Below are positions 21,137-33,879 of a stretch of 64,000 nucleotides of DNA, one piece after another (within the stretch, counting starts at the first letter, position 1; every line of letters begins with the position of its first letter). The notes under the pieces are model-generated. The model was not told the origin of the DNA. It saw only the letters and a program-made list of their open reading frames with translations, and did not search any database. Source of the stretch: Corinectria fuckeliana (lineage: Eukaryota; Ascomycota; Sordariomycetes; Hypocreales; Nectriaceae); the NCBI GenBank assembly GCA_019137255.1, contig WPDH01000292.1, positions 1-64,000 on the forward strand, given 5' to 3'. Position numbers and translations under genes: made by a program.

Positions 21137-21929
21137 TCTAGAGAAACGATACCCTGGTACATCATTAACACCGTGTCTATGAACATATACCCTAATGATA
21201 GGCATTATTTCCGTTATAAGCAGTTAGGCGTGCTTGGTTCTCAGTTGCGATTATGAGCTTTGTTTAGATAGGGCATATATCTATTGCTGAGGAGAAGGCA
21301 ATTTTGTACGTTAAGGCGTCGCCGAATCATTGTTTCTCGAATTCTCTCGTCAACTCACACCGAATTGCTTTAATCGCGTCTTGGCTGACTTTCTCGTGGT
21401 TTTGGTTATCGGTCTGTCCGAGGCCAATGACGAAATATGGTCTGTGCTGGCCCTTATCAGATAAGAAAATCACTCCGGGATCGGGAGGCTGATTTATCCG
21501 GTATCCGCATCCCCACTTGCTCACCTTGCAAGCTCTCCTGCTGGTTGGTCCAGGTGCCAAGTTGAAGAGCGCCTGAGGCCGACATGTGCGCTGTTACGGG
21601 GATGATGGCGCCGGCTACGTACCTACGGCACTTCCGCCGCGGTTGTCGAGCGCTCGCTTCCCCAAAATCGAATGGAAATGAGCGATCTGCCTCTGCCTCC
21701 TGCTGGCCTCCACCTCTCCCCTCCACGCCCTCCGCGTCTCTTCTGGCAGTCCAATCGTGCAATCGATGCAAAATGACCTAGACTCTTCTATCACCAGGTC
21801 GATTTCACTGTTACGCGCCTCGTTACCACCAAGAATACCAATCTCGGCCTCCAAGCACTACTTCGTTCCCCCCGACCAGCTCGACCGAATCACCCCCCCA
21901 AATCTTCAACCTCAGTTGCTTCACCCACG
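21137..21929. other. Intergenic RER2 to ING gene
   Basis: About 790 bp, with a 3' flank and then the promoter of the ING-type gene. A 78-codon open frame on the minus strand (21327-21560) lacks an ATG and was not accepted as a gene. Confidence 0.55.
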
Positions 21930-24156
21930 ATGAAGTCAGCCAAGCCGCCCGCGGCGGAAACCCCGTCGCACCGGCGATCGCAGCCCGTTCGACAAACTCG
22001 AACAAACCCTCCGCGAAGCTCGGCTAACCTCAGGCGCGCCGCCGGTGGTGGCAGAGATTTGGTCGGCGCTGGAGCCCACAGCGACCAGTCCATCGAGATC
22101 TTCCCAGCTGTCACCCATTTCGCCGACGCCATTACCGCACTCCCCAAGGAGCTTGTTCGACACTTCACGCTCTTGAAGGAGGTCGACGCGAAACTCTTCG
22201 CTCCCGAAGATCAGCTCTTTCGACTCGTCGCCGCCGCGACAGAGGCACCCCTCCCCGAGGCGCGCCCGAACAATGAAGCTTCGAGCAGTATTGCCCCGGC
22301 GTCCGCGCCGACGAGTGCCCAGAATAGCTCAAGCGGAATTGCTGCGAGCAACGGTCTACACCCGGTGCCGTCGGCCGACGACTCCCACAAAGACCTGATC
22401 TTCGATCCGTCCAACCTGCCTCGCCGGCATTTGTACCGTCAAACGGCGCTTAAGATTCAAGAAATGCTGGTATCGCTTGAAGAGAAGAACCACGTCATCT
22501 CCACTGCGAATGAAGTCCTTCAGGCTCAACTTGCCCGCATCGACGATGTTTGGCCACACCTGGAGAACGAGTTCAGCGAAGAGACTAAATGGGGGAGCTC
22601 GACTCACTGGGCGTATCCCGAAAACCGCACAGGACGGGCGTCGCAGGCCGAACGTACACGACGCGACGGTGCCGCGGCCATTTCAGCGGCAGCACAGGCC
22701 TTAGCTGAAGAGGCAGCTGTTAGGAGCGATGCCAGGAAGCAAGCAGTCCAAGCCAAGAAGAACTCGAGGAATCATAACAACACCAACAATAGCAACAACA
22801 GCAACAACAACAACAACACTACCAACAACATTCACGACTCCGATTTGGACGACCACGATGGTCGGCATAAAACCGAAAACAAGAAACCGCAGAGCACCAA
22901 GTCGCGCAAGGCGGCAACGGCAGAAACTGATAACATTGGGCTGGGTATCACTACAGCATCCTCCACCAACAGCGGTAACCCGCCACAGAAACGGCGCAAG
23001 GTGGAAAAGACCACAAACGGCGCGACAGCCGATCGCGCCTTGAGCAGTGTATTTGGGACCACTGCGCCCAAGGCGAAGACAGCGAGCCCCCGAGCCACCC
23101 CAGCACCTGAGGGCCCAAAGAAGAGAAAGGCTCTCCCATCTGGAAGTGGCCAGTCGAAGAAGAGGTACGCTCTAATCCCCAACGCAGTCGCCCCGAGACA
23201 CAGTTTCTAACGCGATGACCTTTAGCAGGAACGGTGTCACCGGCATCCCGACCTCGGCCACGTCCTCTCCAGTGCTCACCGAACTCCCCGAGCCTAAGCC
23301 CGTCGCCCAAGCATCTCCTGCGCCAAGCGCGACGCCTGTCCCAGTGCCGACACGCTCTCGACAGAACTCGATGCAATCGGCCAACCTAGAGAATGGAAAA
23401 GCACGGCCGACTCCTTCCACAACCAATAAGCCAAACGGGACCCCGACTGCCACGCCCGATCCTAATACCCAGTTGGCAAGCTGGCCGCGGCCCGTATCAG
23501 AGCCCAAGGCTACAAAGGAATCAAGTGTCCCTATCAAGACCGAACCGGCCAAGAAGGAGGCTGAGCGGCCAGAGCCAAGTCCGGTACCGGTACCGACAGT
23601 CAGCAGAAAGGAGATCAAGCCTGATGACCATGACCGCAAGAGCGAATCAGTACCCCCGGCGCCCCAGAACTCGACCATCACGACAAAAAGCGGGCGGGCC
23701 AGTAAACCTTCAACGCCAGCAATGGCGACGTTCCAGGACGCTGCCAGGTCAAGACCGTCGCGGGCCGCCGAGGGACCTGGAGCCAACAAGAAGACCCAAA
23801 AGAAAGCAGGCTCTACTATTCACGCCGCTGCCAGTCATCTGGTTGATGAAGACACAAACAGCAGCATGCAGGGCGATGAAGAGGAGAACGACATTGACGC
23901 GGACGAGCCGACGTATTGTTACTGCAACAGCGTCAGTTACGGCGAGATGGTCGCTTGCGATGCTGATGGATGTCCGCGAGAGTGGTTCCATTTGGAATGT
24001 GTTGGCTTAAAGGTTGCGCCCGGAAGCAAGGGTGAGTGCGGTGCTGAGTTCCTTGATACCAACACGATGGAGGGCTAACTAGACACAGCAAAATGGTACT
24101 GCAACGACTGCAAGGAACGCCTAAAGATGGGAAGCAAAAAGGTCAACGGCCGGTAG
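21930..24156 (+). CDS. ING-family PHD-finger chromatin protein (about 702 aa)
   Basis: ING proteins read H3K4 methylation and target histone deacetylase or acetyltransferase complexes. Exons are 21930-23164, 23226-24031 and 24089-24156. The N-terminal ING helix spans ALPKELVRHFTLLKEVDAKL (about residues 72-91), with a second helical part around RHLYRQTALKIQEMLVSLEE. The middle is long, disordered and basic with an Asn-rich run and several KKR clusters. The C-terminus is a C4HC3 PHD finger starting YCYCNSVSYGEMVACD and ending AKWYCNDCKERL, completed only by the third exon. The domain order and long linker resemble Pho23 (Rpd3L complex) more than short Yng2, but that assignment is inference. 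The intron 1 acceptor is a TAGCAG tandem, so 23226 or 23229 may start exon 2. Confidence 0.88.
22769..22832 (+). repeat. AAC/AAT trinucleotide tract coding for poly-Asn
   Basis: Inside the ING-type gene, an imperfect AAC/AAT repeat codes for an Asn-rich run with scattered Ser and Thr. It is a likely length-variable, disordered segment. Confidence 0.85.
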
Positions 24157-27100
24157 AGGTCGGACGACGAGCAGAACTAGGGGTCGAAGACGAGTCATGG
24201 ATGAGATAATGGTCTCGTCGAGGTTGACTATCGATTCTGGAACGGCTAGCACGGCCTAGGCTGGACGGCATGTATATGACAGGCACAAATGGCGTTCATT
24301 TTTTTGGGGGGGGAGGAGGCGCGGTCACACAGCACCGTTTGTTTTTGCCTTTCGATATTCGGCCGGACCGGTCGGGAACGCGGCTAGGATCTCGTGCTGA
24401 GTTTTGCGCTGGAGCAATCAGACGAGGATCCCGATGTGTCAACGGGATGCGATGTGAGACGCTCTGAGCGGTGTTGGCGCTGCTATTGCGGGGTGAAGGG
24501 CCCGGGGAAAACTGCGGGGTGGATGTTTCGGGGTCATTTGGGATGTTGGACTAGGCATTAGAAGCACATAGGAACTGTTCTAGCGAGCGAAGAGATGTCA
24601 CGATACCAAAGTGCGGTGGTTTGGGCGGTGCAGCGGAACTTCGGAACGTAGGTGGTTTGAGAAAAGTGATCACGAGGTGATGCGGACCGCTAGCAGCAAA
24701 GCATTATGTAATAACAGGCCAAGCTCCGGAGGCGATTCCAGAGGCTTGTCGTGTTGGCGCCGAAGCGAAACGGGCGATGAATATGGCAGGAAGCAATTGA
24801 CCAACAAAAAGACGCGATTGCATGCATGGCGTGCTCATGAGGGGAAATGGACGTGGCTGCCGCCAAGAGACTATTATGTGTCGTCCAGTGCCTGTCGATG
24901 TGCCTGTCGATGTGCCACTACCGTGTTTGTTGGGCCCCGGGCCGGGAGGGACCTCCAGATACGTTATACGGCATTAGTACGAACAGACCTGAGTTAAGTA
25001 GGTATGGAGCAAGCTGTGGGTGACGCTTGATTGACGGTGCGTGACGGGTGGTGGTGAGGAGGACTAACTAGCAAGACGGGGAGGGTGCAGTCAAGCCCGG
25101 ATGGGAGATTGGTTTAGGGTCTTCGGTCTTTTCTCGATTTTGGGTTCGCGCCTTTCTCGCCTCCTACCTATCGTGCGGCGAGATAGATTTGCACGGGAGG
25201 GAGTCACACGGGGAGTCATCGGAGAGGAGGGCGGAGGCGAGAATCGGAGGCAATGGAAGGTCAGATCTCGGGGATGCGTCTTCGGAGGAGCGAGGACCTA
25301 CGCACGGTGCTCCATAACAGAGGCTCGCCAGCCATGACGTCCCGTGTGAAATCCGAAATCCGGGGTAAACGACTGGCGGTGGGCATTGGGCAGAGCCCCC
25401 AGCAGCCCGGCAGGGGGCGGCAGGGGTGCACGGCGCTTGTTGTTGGAGCGCGACGCCCTAGAGCAGCTGGCCCTGCAGCAACGAGATGCACCTGCGCCTC
25501 GCTAGGTAGTCGCACCTAGGCGGTACGTACGTAATGCTGCCCCAGGCTTACGGGGAGAGAAGAGAACGGGTAGACTAACTAATTAGAGTGGCCGGACGGG
25601 CGACGGGTTTCTGTCGAGCTGCCCTGACGAGGCCATGTGCCCCTTGTGACGGGCTCATCTCAAGGGGGAATGCTTAGACGAAATAGTTCGACTCCTGACC
25701 TGCCCGTCGCTGACCATTCATCACTTCCTCCCTCGTTCTATCCCCGTATCCCGTAGGCGTCTGAGAGTACGGACGTGCCTACGGAGGGCACGTGCTGGCC
25801 TCTAAATCGCGTGTTGGATACTCCGAGTCGTACGTATAATTGTCCCATAGTAGTCCCCCATAACAGATTGCCATCAGCCCAGGCGTTGTACAGTCTATTA
25901 CAAACAGGCACGCAAAATTGTAGAGTCTATGTATGCTGTCGTTATCTCATGCTATCGTATTTAGCGAGTCCGACCCCCAATTTCCCTTTCGAAGGACCTT
26001 CCATCTTCCTTCTTATCTCGGCGGCTGGTGTCGGTCTCGGCCTTGGCGGAGGGTATTTGGGTATCCAAATACGACACTAGAGCAGGCCTACCATATTCGC
26101 GCTTCCATCGTTAGTCTAATCGTTAAAGCCCAGTTCTGTCCTGGGCCATCGCCTGTTTAAGCTCTATCTAGCTGGTGCCATTGGATCGCTATCTTAGCCT
26201 GGGTTAGGGCCGACGAATGGCCTTTTTGACAGGGTCCCGGACGGTGCGATATCGCCCTACTGGGCCTGGTTGGATAGCGGGTCGGCTGTCGCTGCCGGTT
26301 CTGCTGTGTCTTTCTTTGCCTACCATGGTAGTCGGCTACCTTAGTCATGTTTCTCTCTTTTTTTCTTCTCTTTTTCGCCCGCTGCCCGTGTGGTACGCGG
26401 CGGCAGCAGGTTAATAGAAACCAGCGAGTTCGGCGTGCCCGTACTCCGTAGTATGATAGTGTCGGAGGTCTTGGCCGGTCGGGAAAGGGTGACGTATTCC
26501 ATCCAATCCGTCCAACAGGGTAGACTAATTACACAATTGGTCTGTCGAACAAATCTGCCGGTCAGACATGTGCTGCGAGGCTGGGGCTCAATACGTAGGG
26601 TTTCACAGAAACGATGGCCGAGGAGATGCTCGAATCTACAGTCAATGTGTCTGACGTCCGATTGTCGAATCGGAGACCTCGCATTGTGCCTTGACCGAGA
26701 CTTGGTCACGAGGATCGGTTGAGGAAGACAAAAAGGGCTTGCTTCTTTGGCTCTCCCCGCTTGAGGGGTGAGGGGTCCTGTATTTCCATTACTCTACACC
26801 TGCATCTATTACGTTACGTTTCCGAGCCACGCCGCTCAACGGGGTAACAGACAGACAGGCGAGGGTGGAGAGGATGTGCTGCACCATCATGCGAAGGCTG
26901 CGCGAAAGTGTGTGTGAGTGCGAGGACGGCCATGTCGCGTCATCGGCCATGACTGTTCTGCGCAGGTTAGCTAAGTACTAGGCTAGGTAGCTAAGCAGGT
27001 AGGTCTATGTAGCCGTACGTACGTAGTAGACTGGCTGAATTGATAGCGACCGCCTTAGTAACTGCGGCCGAGCAAGGAGCGGAGACGGACCCGGAGGCGG

Positions 27101-28203
27101 CGATGACGGCGATGGCGGAGGCGAGATCACGGGGACAGGCGGACGGGGAACACTCATTGAGTTTTCACAGCTGCGATAAGAAAGTACATGGTACACACTG
27201 TATTGCTACTTACATCAGAAGGGATTAAACTCTTCCATTTGTGTGTTTGTGTGTGTGTGCGTGTTTTTTCTTCAGAGCGGCATGACGGTCAAAGGTGTTG
27301 TTCGTGACCGGCGGGTTGTTCTCATTACCCAATCTCCCGGTGCTCTATCCAATGGAGCCGCTCTGGCCGCCGGGCTCTCTCTTGTCTAGATATAGAGACT
27401 AGGATTCTACTTGGCCGTGCTCCGTGCTCCGTGCTCCATTCTACCCATCCCTTCCCCGTGGTGTGTTGCTCACCTGACGGGCCCGCGACATCCAGTCCCC
27501 GATTTCCATTACCCAATATTGTGCGATCCTGGGCTAATGGGCCCCGTGCATGCCAACGCCAACACCAGCACGCTTTGCCAACTTGCCAACGTCCCTTGGT
27601 GGCTGGCCCCAGGGTGGGCGGCGCTTTCATCGGGGGGCCCGCTTGTCGACCCTTTGGCGGGTTGGCAGGCTCCTCCTCATCTCAGTCAGTCAGTCCTCAT
27701 GAGTCCTCCGCCGGTCGCCTATCGCCTATCGCCTTGAGTCGGTGTCGCCGCCGGCTTGGTTATATTATCCTGCCGCCTCGGCCTCATGTGCCCGCGTCTT
27801 CCTCGACCGTTTCCTCGTCTTCCTCTTTCAAACTTTCAAACTTTCAACCTCGAACTCTGACCTGGATTCAATTCTGCTCTTTTCCTCTTCGACTTACCTA
27901 ACAACTCTCGGTCGACTCTCCGCATCATCGGAACCTCGTTTGCTCTTACATAACAGTTACGCTTTAGCCTGTGGCTAGTTAACAGCAACCACATCGCCGA
28001 GCCCTCAACCCATCCCACCCCGACCTCGACGACAAAACCTGAACCTCACGATCCTTTCCTCGCTGAGCCAGACGAAGCTCTATCCGTCCCCTCTGTTTCT
28101 CTCTCTCCCCCTCCCTTCGTCCCTACCAAACCTATCCACCTACTTGTCTACCTACCTCCCTTCCCCACGGGTCGGCCCAGTCCTCCTCTCGCTCGAGATT
28201 CGC
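24157..28203. other. 4-kb intergenic region
   Basis: No gene is supported. Short palindromic GTAC/CTAGG words cluster at about 25502-25532 and 26970-27027, a TACTCCGTA word is at 26442-26450, and a GT dinucleotide run is at 27239-27263. From about 27770 to 28200 the plus strand becomes strongly CT-rich, as expected for the promoter and long leader of the following gene. Confidence 0.6.
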
Positions 28204-30112
28204 ATGGCCGTCCCCCTCAGCCCCCCGCACCACGAGGTGCCTCACTTTGACCTCTCCGCTCTGCTCAAGTCAAAGATGTCGCGCCCCGGCTCCCCCAACA
28301 GCATCAGTGACAAGACGGCCCGCTCGTCCTTCTCCTCGGTGCGGGAGAACGACGACGGTCTGGCGCAGACCTTCACGCGCTCCAAGATCTCCTCCTATAC
28401 CCATGGGACGGAAGAGGTATTCGATGAATCACCCACCGCTGAGATTGCCCAGCCGTCTTTCCAGGCTCCTCTGACGCAGCCTCACAGTCGGCTTCATGGC
28501 TTTTGGTATCCTGCGGATAACTTTCGCGGGTGGAAGCAGATCCCCATCAAGGGCAAGGCATACAGCCGCAGCTGCGAGGACTTGCACAAGCTGTCCATGA
28601 CATGGAGCTCTCCCGCTCCCGTCGTCAAGAAGCCACTCGATCACTATGCGACCGGAACGTCGCCCATGGAGCGCCTCCCGAGTGAAGTTCTAGGTAGGTT
28701 TTACAGTTCACCTGCCCAGCCAGGGTCCCTGTACCCCTGTCGCGAGGTCTGGCGCTGACTTGCTGATCTTAGTTGCCATTATCGATCTTCTCGTCATCGA
28801 GATCCCGCCAAACGGGCTCACCACCCGCAACGCTGACTTGATGGCCCTCCTCCTCACCTCGCGCTCCATCCACGCCGCCACCCTGAACACCCTCTACCGA
28901 CACATCACCATCCCTCACTCACGCATCTTCCGCAAGTTCCTAAACACCATCAACGAGTACCCGGCCCTTGCCTCCATCGTGCGGCGCTTGGATTTCAGCC
29001 ACTTCAACCCCTCCACCATCTTCTCTACCGCCAGTGAGCGGGCGCAGACTCGAAACCTGACATCCGAGACCCTGCTGAAGTGTTTGGAGCTGACCCCGTA
29101 CCTCCAGGAGTTCCTCGCGCAAGAGTATGTCGATGAGGATCTTGGCCCCGATGTGCTCAAGAAGTTGTTCTTTGACATGCCCCGCCTCCAGGCGGTTGAT
29201 TTCTGCGGCTGCGCTTCACCCTCCTTCAAGAACTCGTTCACGAACTTGATGCAGTCCCCTTGGCCTGAGACTCTCAGCCTCACCCGCCTCTCCTTCCACA
29301 AATGCCTAAACTTGCCCGCATCCGTCTTCGAGACTATTTTGCCTCGCCTCGAGCGGGTTACCCACCTGGACCTCGCCGGAACCCGGGTCACCGACCTTGC
29401 CCTTCAGAGCATTCCAGAGACGGCGAGACTCACTCACTTGAACCTGGCCAAGTGCAGGGAGTTGACCTCCGAGGTCGTGGTCAAGTTCATCACTACACAT
29501 CCCTCTGTTACTCAGACCCTGGCAGTTCTCAGCCTTGCGACCATTGCGAGCAGTCACCTCTTGCTAGGCAAGGCCGACGTGGATGCCATCCTCCCCCGGC
29601 TACCAACCACTCTTCGATCTCTTAGCTTGAAGGGCAGCAGGATGGATTCCTCCCAGATTCCGCTCCTCACCCCTCTTGTCCAGCAGCTGGAAGAGCTCGC
29701 CATCGGCCGCGGACTTGAACTCGGCGATCTTCACCGACTCCTGTACCAGGATCAGCAATGGATCCCCCACAACCTTCGTTATCTCGACATCTCCGACATC
29801 GACACCATCATCGGAAGTGCGAATGCGCTCTTGACTCCCGCCTCCGCCCCGCTGCACGTTATCGAGCTCGAGGAGCGCGCATACGAGCGAGCTGCCAAGG
29901 CTCGGAAGAACTTGGAGCGCGTGGGATGGACTCCCAAAGAGTTCGGTAGTCGTTATTGGCTTGTCCGCATGAATTCGGACGGAACTACTCGGGACAACGG
30001 AGCCCGATGGTGGAAGATGGGCGCGGAGAGCTGGGGCATGAGGAAGATCCCGGTAGCGGAGGCCGAGGTCGGAGGCATGTACGGCACTTTTATGTTCGGA
30101 CGACGACTCTAA
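28204..30112 (+). CDS. F-box-like / leucine-rich repeat protein (609 aa)
   Basis: This is probably a substrate-recognition subunit of an SCF-type ubiquitin ligase. Exons are 28204-28693 and 28773-30112. The first about 150 residues are disordered and Ser/Pro-rich. An F-box-like helical segment starts at MERLPSEVLVAIIDLLVIE (residue 155) and runs through LMALLLTSRSIHAATLNTLY. Leucine-rich repeats of the Amn1 type follow, for example LTRLSFHKCLNLP, VTHLDLAGTRVTDLAL and LTHLNLAKCRELTSE. The C-terminus GARWWKMGAESWGMRKIPV is distinctive but I cannot assign it. The ATG at 28204 is the only convincing start; the frame upstream has no ATG. Targets are unknown. Confidence 0.85.
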
Positions 30113-30861
30113 AGCCGAGCTCCATACGATGATGAACGATAACCGGCATGTTGTTTGATCTCTACTCATTTTCATTAGGTACGGAGTTATTTGGGCTGGT
30201 TTTGCTTTCCCCTTGGCTGGTTAGTCGGTTGCATGGGGGTCAAATATACCAGGGGGCGCACAGCGATGAAGAATACTTAGCGAAAAAGTGGTTTGATTCA
30301 GAAAGCGTCTTGGCATATGAAAATGATGGAAGAAAAAAACTTGTATATACTCAATAATGAATATTATGAACTGGATAACTAGCGAGGTGTTTGGAAACAC
30401 TTCATCATAGGATGTGAAGCCATGCGAATTAGTCTACTCATTTCAGCCTGTGGCCGTCGTCATTGAACATCCTAGACAGACGATGTGTCAACCAAGTGAC
30501 TGACTCATTTACACCCAACGACATGCCTTCCAAGAGTGGCATTTATTGCACTTCATCCGAGAGGTCGGCGCATGTTTATTCCTACTTCTGCTCGTTATTG
30601 CTTCTTACTGGTTCATACGTAGCTATATACACCAAAATAGCCAATCAAGTCGGAGGCTACTCCGTACGTAGCGTGGCGTTCTGCACCGCTGCAAATGTGG
30701 CTTAGGAGATAGGGAGTGGGGTACACGTGATCTCACGTCTCGGAATAATTTGACTCCGCCATGTCAGGCCTATTGCGACGTAACCGCGATGGGCGTGCCT
30801 TGCTCCTTGTCAAGCTCCAACATATCGTCGACTCGAGTCCGGGTGATTCATCTGCATCACC
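30113..30861. other. Intergenic F-box gene to VPH1
   Basis: About 750 bp. ACTCCGTA-type words occur at 30180-30187 (reverse) and 30658-30666. A CACGTG E-box at 30724-30729 lies 133 bp before the VPH1 start. No gene is seen. Confidence 0.6.
30724..30729. promoter_or_regulatory. CACGTG E-box upstream of VPH1
   Basis: A perfect CACGTG, the core site of bHLH factors such as Cbf1 and Pho4-like proteins, about 130 bp before the V-ATPase start codon. Binding is inference. Confidence 0.35.
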
Positions 30862-33682
30862 ATGGCACCCAAACCAGACACCCCGTTCCGCTCGGCGGAC
30901 ATGAGCATGGTGCAGCTCTACGTCTCCAATGAAATTGGCCGTGAGGTCGTTACGGCTCTCGGCGAGCTTGGCCTCTGCCAGTTCCGAGACGTAAGCTTCG
31001 CCATCATCAAATCCCTCCAGGATCTCCCCCCAAGCTAACGCGTATCTTCTTCATCTAGCTCAACGAGAAAGTCAGTGCCTTCCAGCGTACCTTCACCCAG
31101 GAGATCCGACGTCTCGACAATGTCGAGCGACAGCTGCGTACGTCACCTCTGAAGGCAACCATCAAAGCTCAGGCTAACAATTGCACAGGATACTTCTATG
31201 CCCAGATGGAGAAGATTGGCATCCCACTCCGAAAGCTCGATCTCGATGTCGAGAGGCTCGCATCGCCTTCCACATCCGAAATCGACGAACTCTCCGAGCG
31301 AAGCCAGAAGCTCGAACAGCAAATTTCCGCCTTGAACGAAAGCTACGAAACACTGAAGAAGCGTGAAGGCGACCTGACGGAGTGGCGCTGGGTCCTGCGT
31401 GAGGCTGGCAGCTTCTTCGATCGCGCCCACGGAAACGTCGACGAGATTCGAGCTTCGACCGAGGATGATGACGCTCCCTTGCTCTCGGATATTGAGCAGC
31501 ACCAAGGGGCTGCGGACGTCGAGCGATCCTTCTCAGGCATGAATATTGGCTTCGTCGCTGGTGTCATTGGTAGGGACAGAGTCGGGGCCTTTGAACGCAT
31601 CCTCTGGCGCACTCTGCGTGGCAACTTGTACATGAACCAATCCGAGATCCCCGAGCCGCTGATCGATCCCGCCAACAACGAGGCCGTCAACAAGAACGTC
31701 TTCGTCATCTTCGCTCACGGCAAGGAGATTCTTGCCAAGATCCGCAGGATCTCCGAGTCCATGGGTGCCGAGGTCTACAACGTCGATGAGAACAGCGACC
31801 TCCGACGCGACCAGATTCACGAGGTCAACAACAGACTTAAGGATATCCAAACCGTCCTCCACAACACCCAGGCGGCACTGCAGGCAGAGCTTAACCAGAT
31901 CTCGCAGTCCCTGTCTGCCTGGATGGTTCTCGTCGCCAAGGAGAAGGCTGTCTTTAGCACGCTCAACCTCTTCTCCTATGACAGTGCCCGCCGCACTCTC
32001 ATTGCGGAAGCTTGGGTCCCTACCAACGACTTGCCTCTCATCAGAACGACGCTTCAGGATGTGACCAACCGAGCTGGCCTCTCAGTTCCCTCCATCATCA
32101 ATAAGATTCAGAGCAACAAGACACCTCCCACGTACCTGAAGACCAACAAGTTCACCGAGGGCTTCCAGACCATTGTCAACGCATACGGAACCGCCACGTA
32201 CCAGGAGGTCAACCCGGCAATCCCCGTCTTCATCACCTTCCCTTTCTTGTTCGCCGTCATGTTCGGTGATCTTGGCCACGCCATAATCATGCTTTCTGCC
32301 GCCGGCGCCATGATCTACTGGGAGAAGTCGTTGAAGAAGGTCACCTTTGAGCTCTTCGCCATGATCTTCTATGGACGATACATTGCTCTCACCATGGCTG
32401 TATTCTCTGTCTTTACTGGCCTTGTCTACAACGATGTCTTTTCCAAGTCAATGACTCTATTCCCTAGCGCCTGGGAGTACAAGAAGCCAGACGGCTGGAC
32501 CAACGGAACCAGTGTTACTGCCACCCTCAACGACCACGGCTACCGCTACCCCTTCGGTCTGGACTACGCCTGGCACGGAACTGAGAACGATCTTCTCTTC
32601 AGCAACAGCTACAAGATGAAGATGAGTATCATCCTCGGCTGGGCGCACATGACCTACTCGATGTGCTTCTCGTACATCAACGCCCGCCACTTCAGAAAAC
32701 CCATCGACATTTGGGGCAACTTCATTCCCGGCATGATCTTCTTCCAGGCCATCTTCGGATATCTTGTCCTCTGCATCATCTACAAGTGGTCTGTGGATTG
32801 GCTGGGTACTGGCCGTCAGCCCCCGGGCCTGCTGAACATGTTGATCTACATGTTCTTGCAGCCTGGCACTTTAGACGAGCAGCTGTATCCTGGACAGGCA
32901 ACTGTTCAGGTCATTCTCTTGCTCTTGGCGGTCGCTCAAGTCCCCATCCTTCTCTTCCTCAAGCCCTTCTATCTCAGATGGGAGGACAACCAGGCACGTG
33001 CTAAGGGCTACCGTAGCATAGGTGAAAACTCCCGCGTTAGTGCCCTGGATGGTGATGATGATGAGGGTCAGGGTAACGGCAATGGGAATGGCAATGGCCA
33101 TAGCCACAGCTTTGATGAGGACGGCGAAGGCGTTGCTATGATCTCCCAGAACATCGACGAAGAGCATGAGGAGTTTGAATTCAGCGAGGTCATGATTCAT
33201 CAGGTTATCCACACCATTGGTATGTCTACTCCTAAGATCCCGACGTAGGGTTGCCAAAACTGACGATTTCGCAGAGTTCTGTCTTAACTGTGTTTCTCAC
33301 ACTGCTTCATACCTCCGTCTTTGGGCCTTGTCCCTGGCGCATCAGCAGTTGAGCGTTGTGCTTTGGAGCATGACCATTGGGCCGGCCTTGACGACTCCTG
33401 GTATCGTCGGTGTCATCATGATTGTCGTTTGCTTCTACTTGTGGTTCTTCCTTAGTAAGTCCCAGCCACCTTCACCGCAACACTGAACTATGTCTAATAT
33501 CAGTCGTAGCTATTGCCATTCTGGTTTGTATGGAGGGTACCAGTGCCATGTTGCACTCGCTCAGATTGGCGTGGGTCGAGTCCTTTTCCAAGTTTGCCGA
33601 ATTTGCGGGTTGGCCTTTTACGCCTTTCTCGTTCGGCACGCTGCTGGAAGAGTCGGATGAGTTGAAGGATTACCTGGGTTAA
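30862..33682 (+). CDS. VPH1: V-ATPase Vo subunit a (865 aa)
   Basis: Subunit a forms the proton half-channels of the vacuolar H+-ATPase and links V1 to Vo. Exons are 30862-30990, 31059-31137, 31189-33219, 33275-33454 and 33504-33682. The N-terminus FRSADMSMVQLYVSNEIGRE is the family start. The cytosolic half (to about residue 390) is coiled-coil rich. About eight membrane segments follow from TFPFLFAVMFGDLGHAII. The essential Arg is in SYLRLWALSLAHQQLS, which spans exon 4. A Gly/Asn/Asp-rich loop (QGNGNGNGNGHSH) is inserted in the C-terminal half. The length is usual for fungal VPH1. It converges with YSH1, stop codons 198 bp apart. Confidence 0.97.
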
Positions 33683-33879
33683 TAGGAGTGTTTGACGGGG
33701 CTCACGGGAGAGCAATTCATTGTTATAGTAGACATTGCAGTCCCTTTGTTGTACGATAGGTAACATAACGCAACCTTAGAATTACGTGCCACTGGCATGG
33801 TCCATTTGTCCCTTGTGTTTACTCGGTCAAACAGAGAATCTAAATACTCTATGATGTTCTGCTTTTTGCTTGGAGGTTG

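Noticed and set aside
21327..21560. 78-codon minus-strand frame with a balanced, protein-like composition (for example PYFVIGLGQTDNQ)
   Set aside because: No ATG, no recognisable family, and no upstream exon that joins in phase. A BLASTP hit with fungal proteins would revive it.
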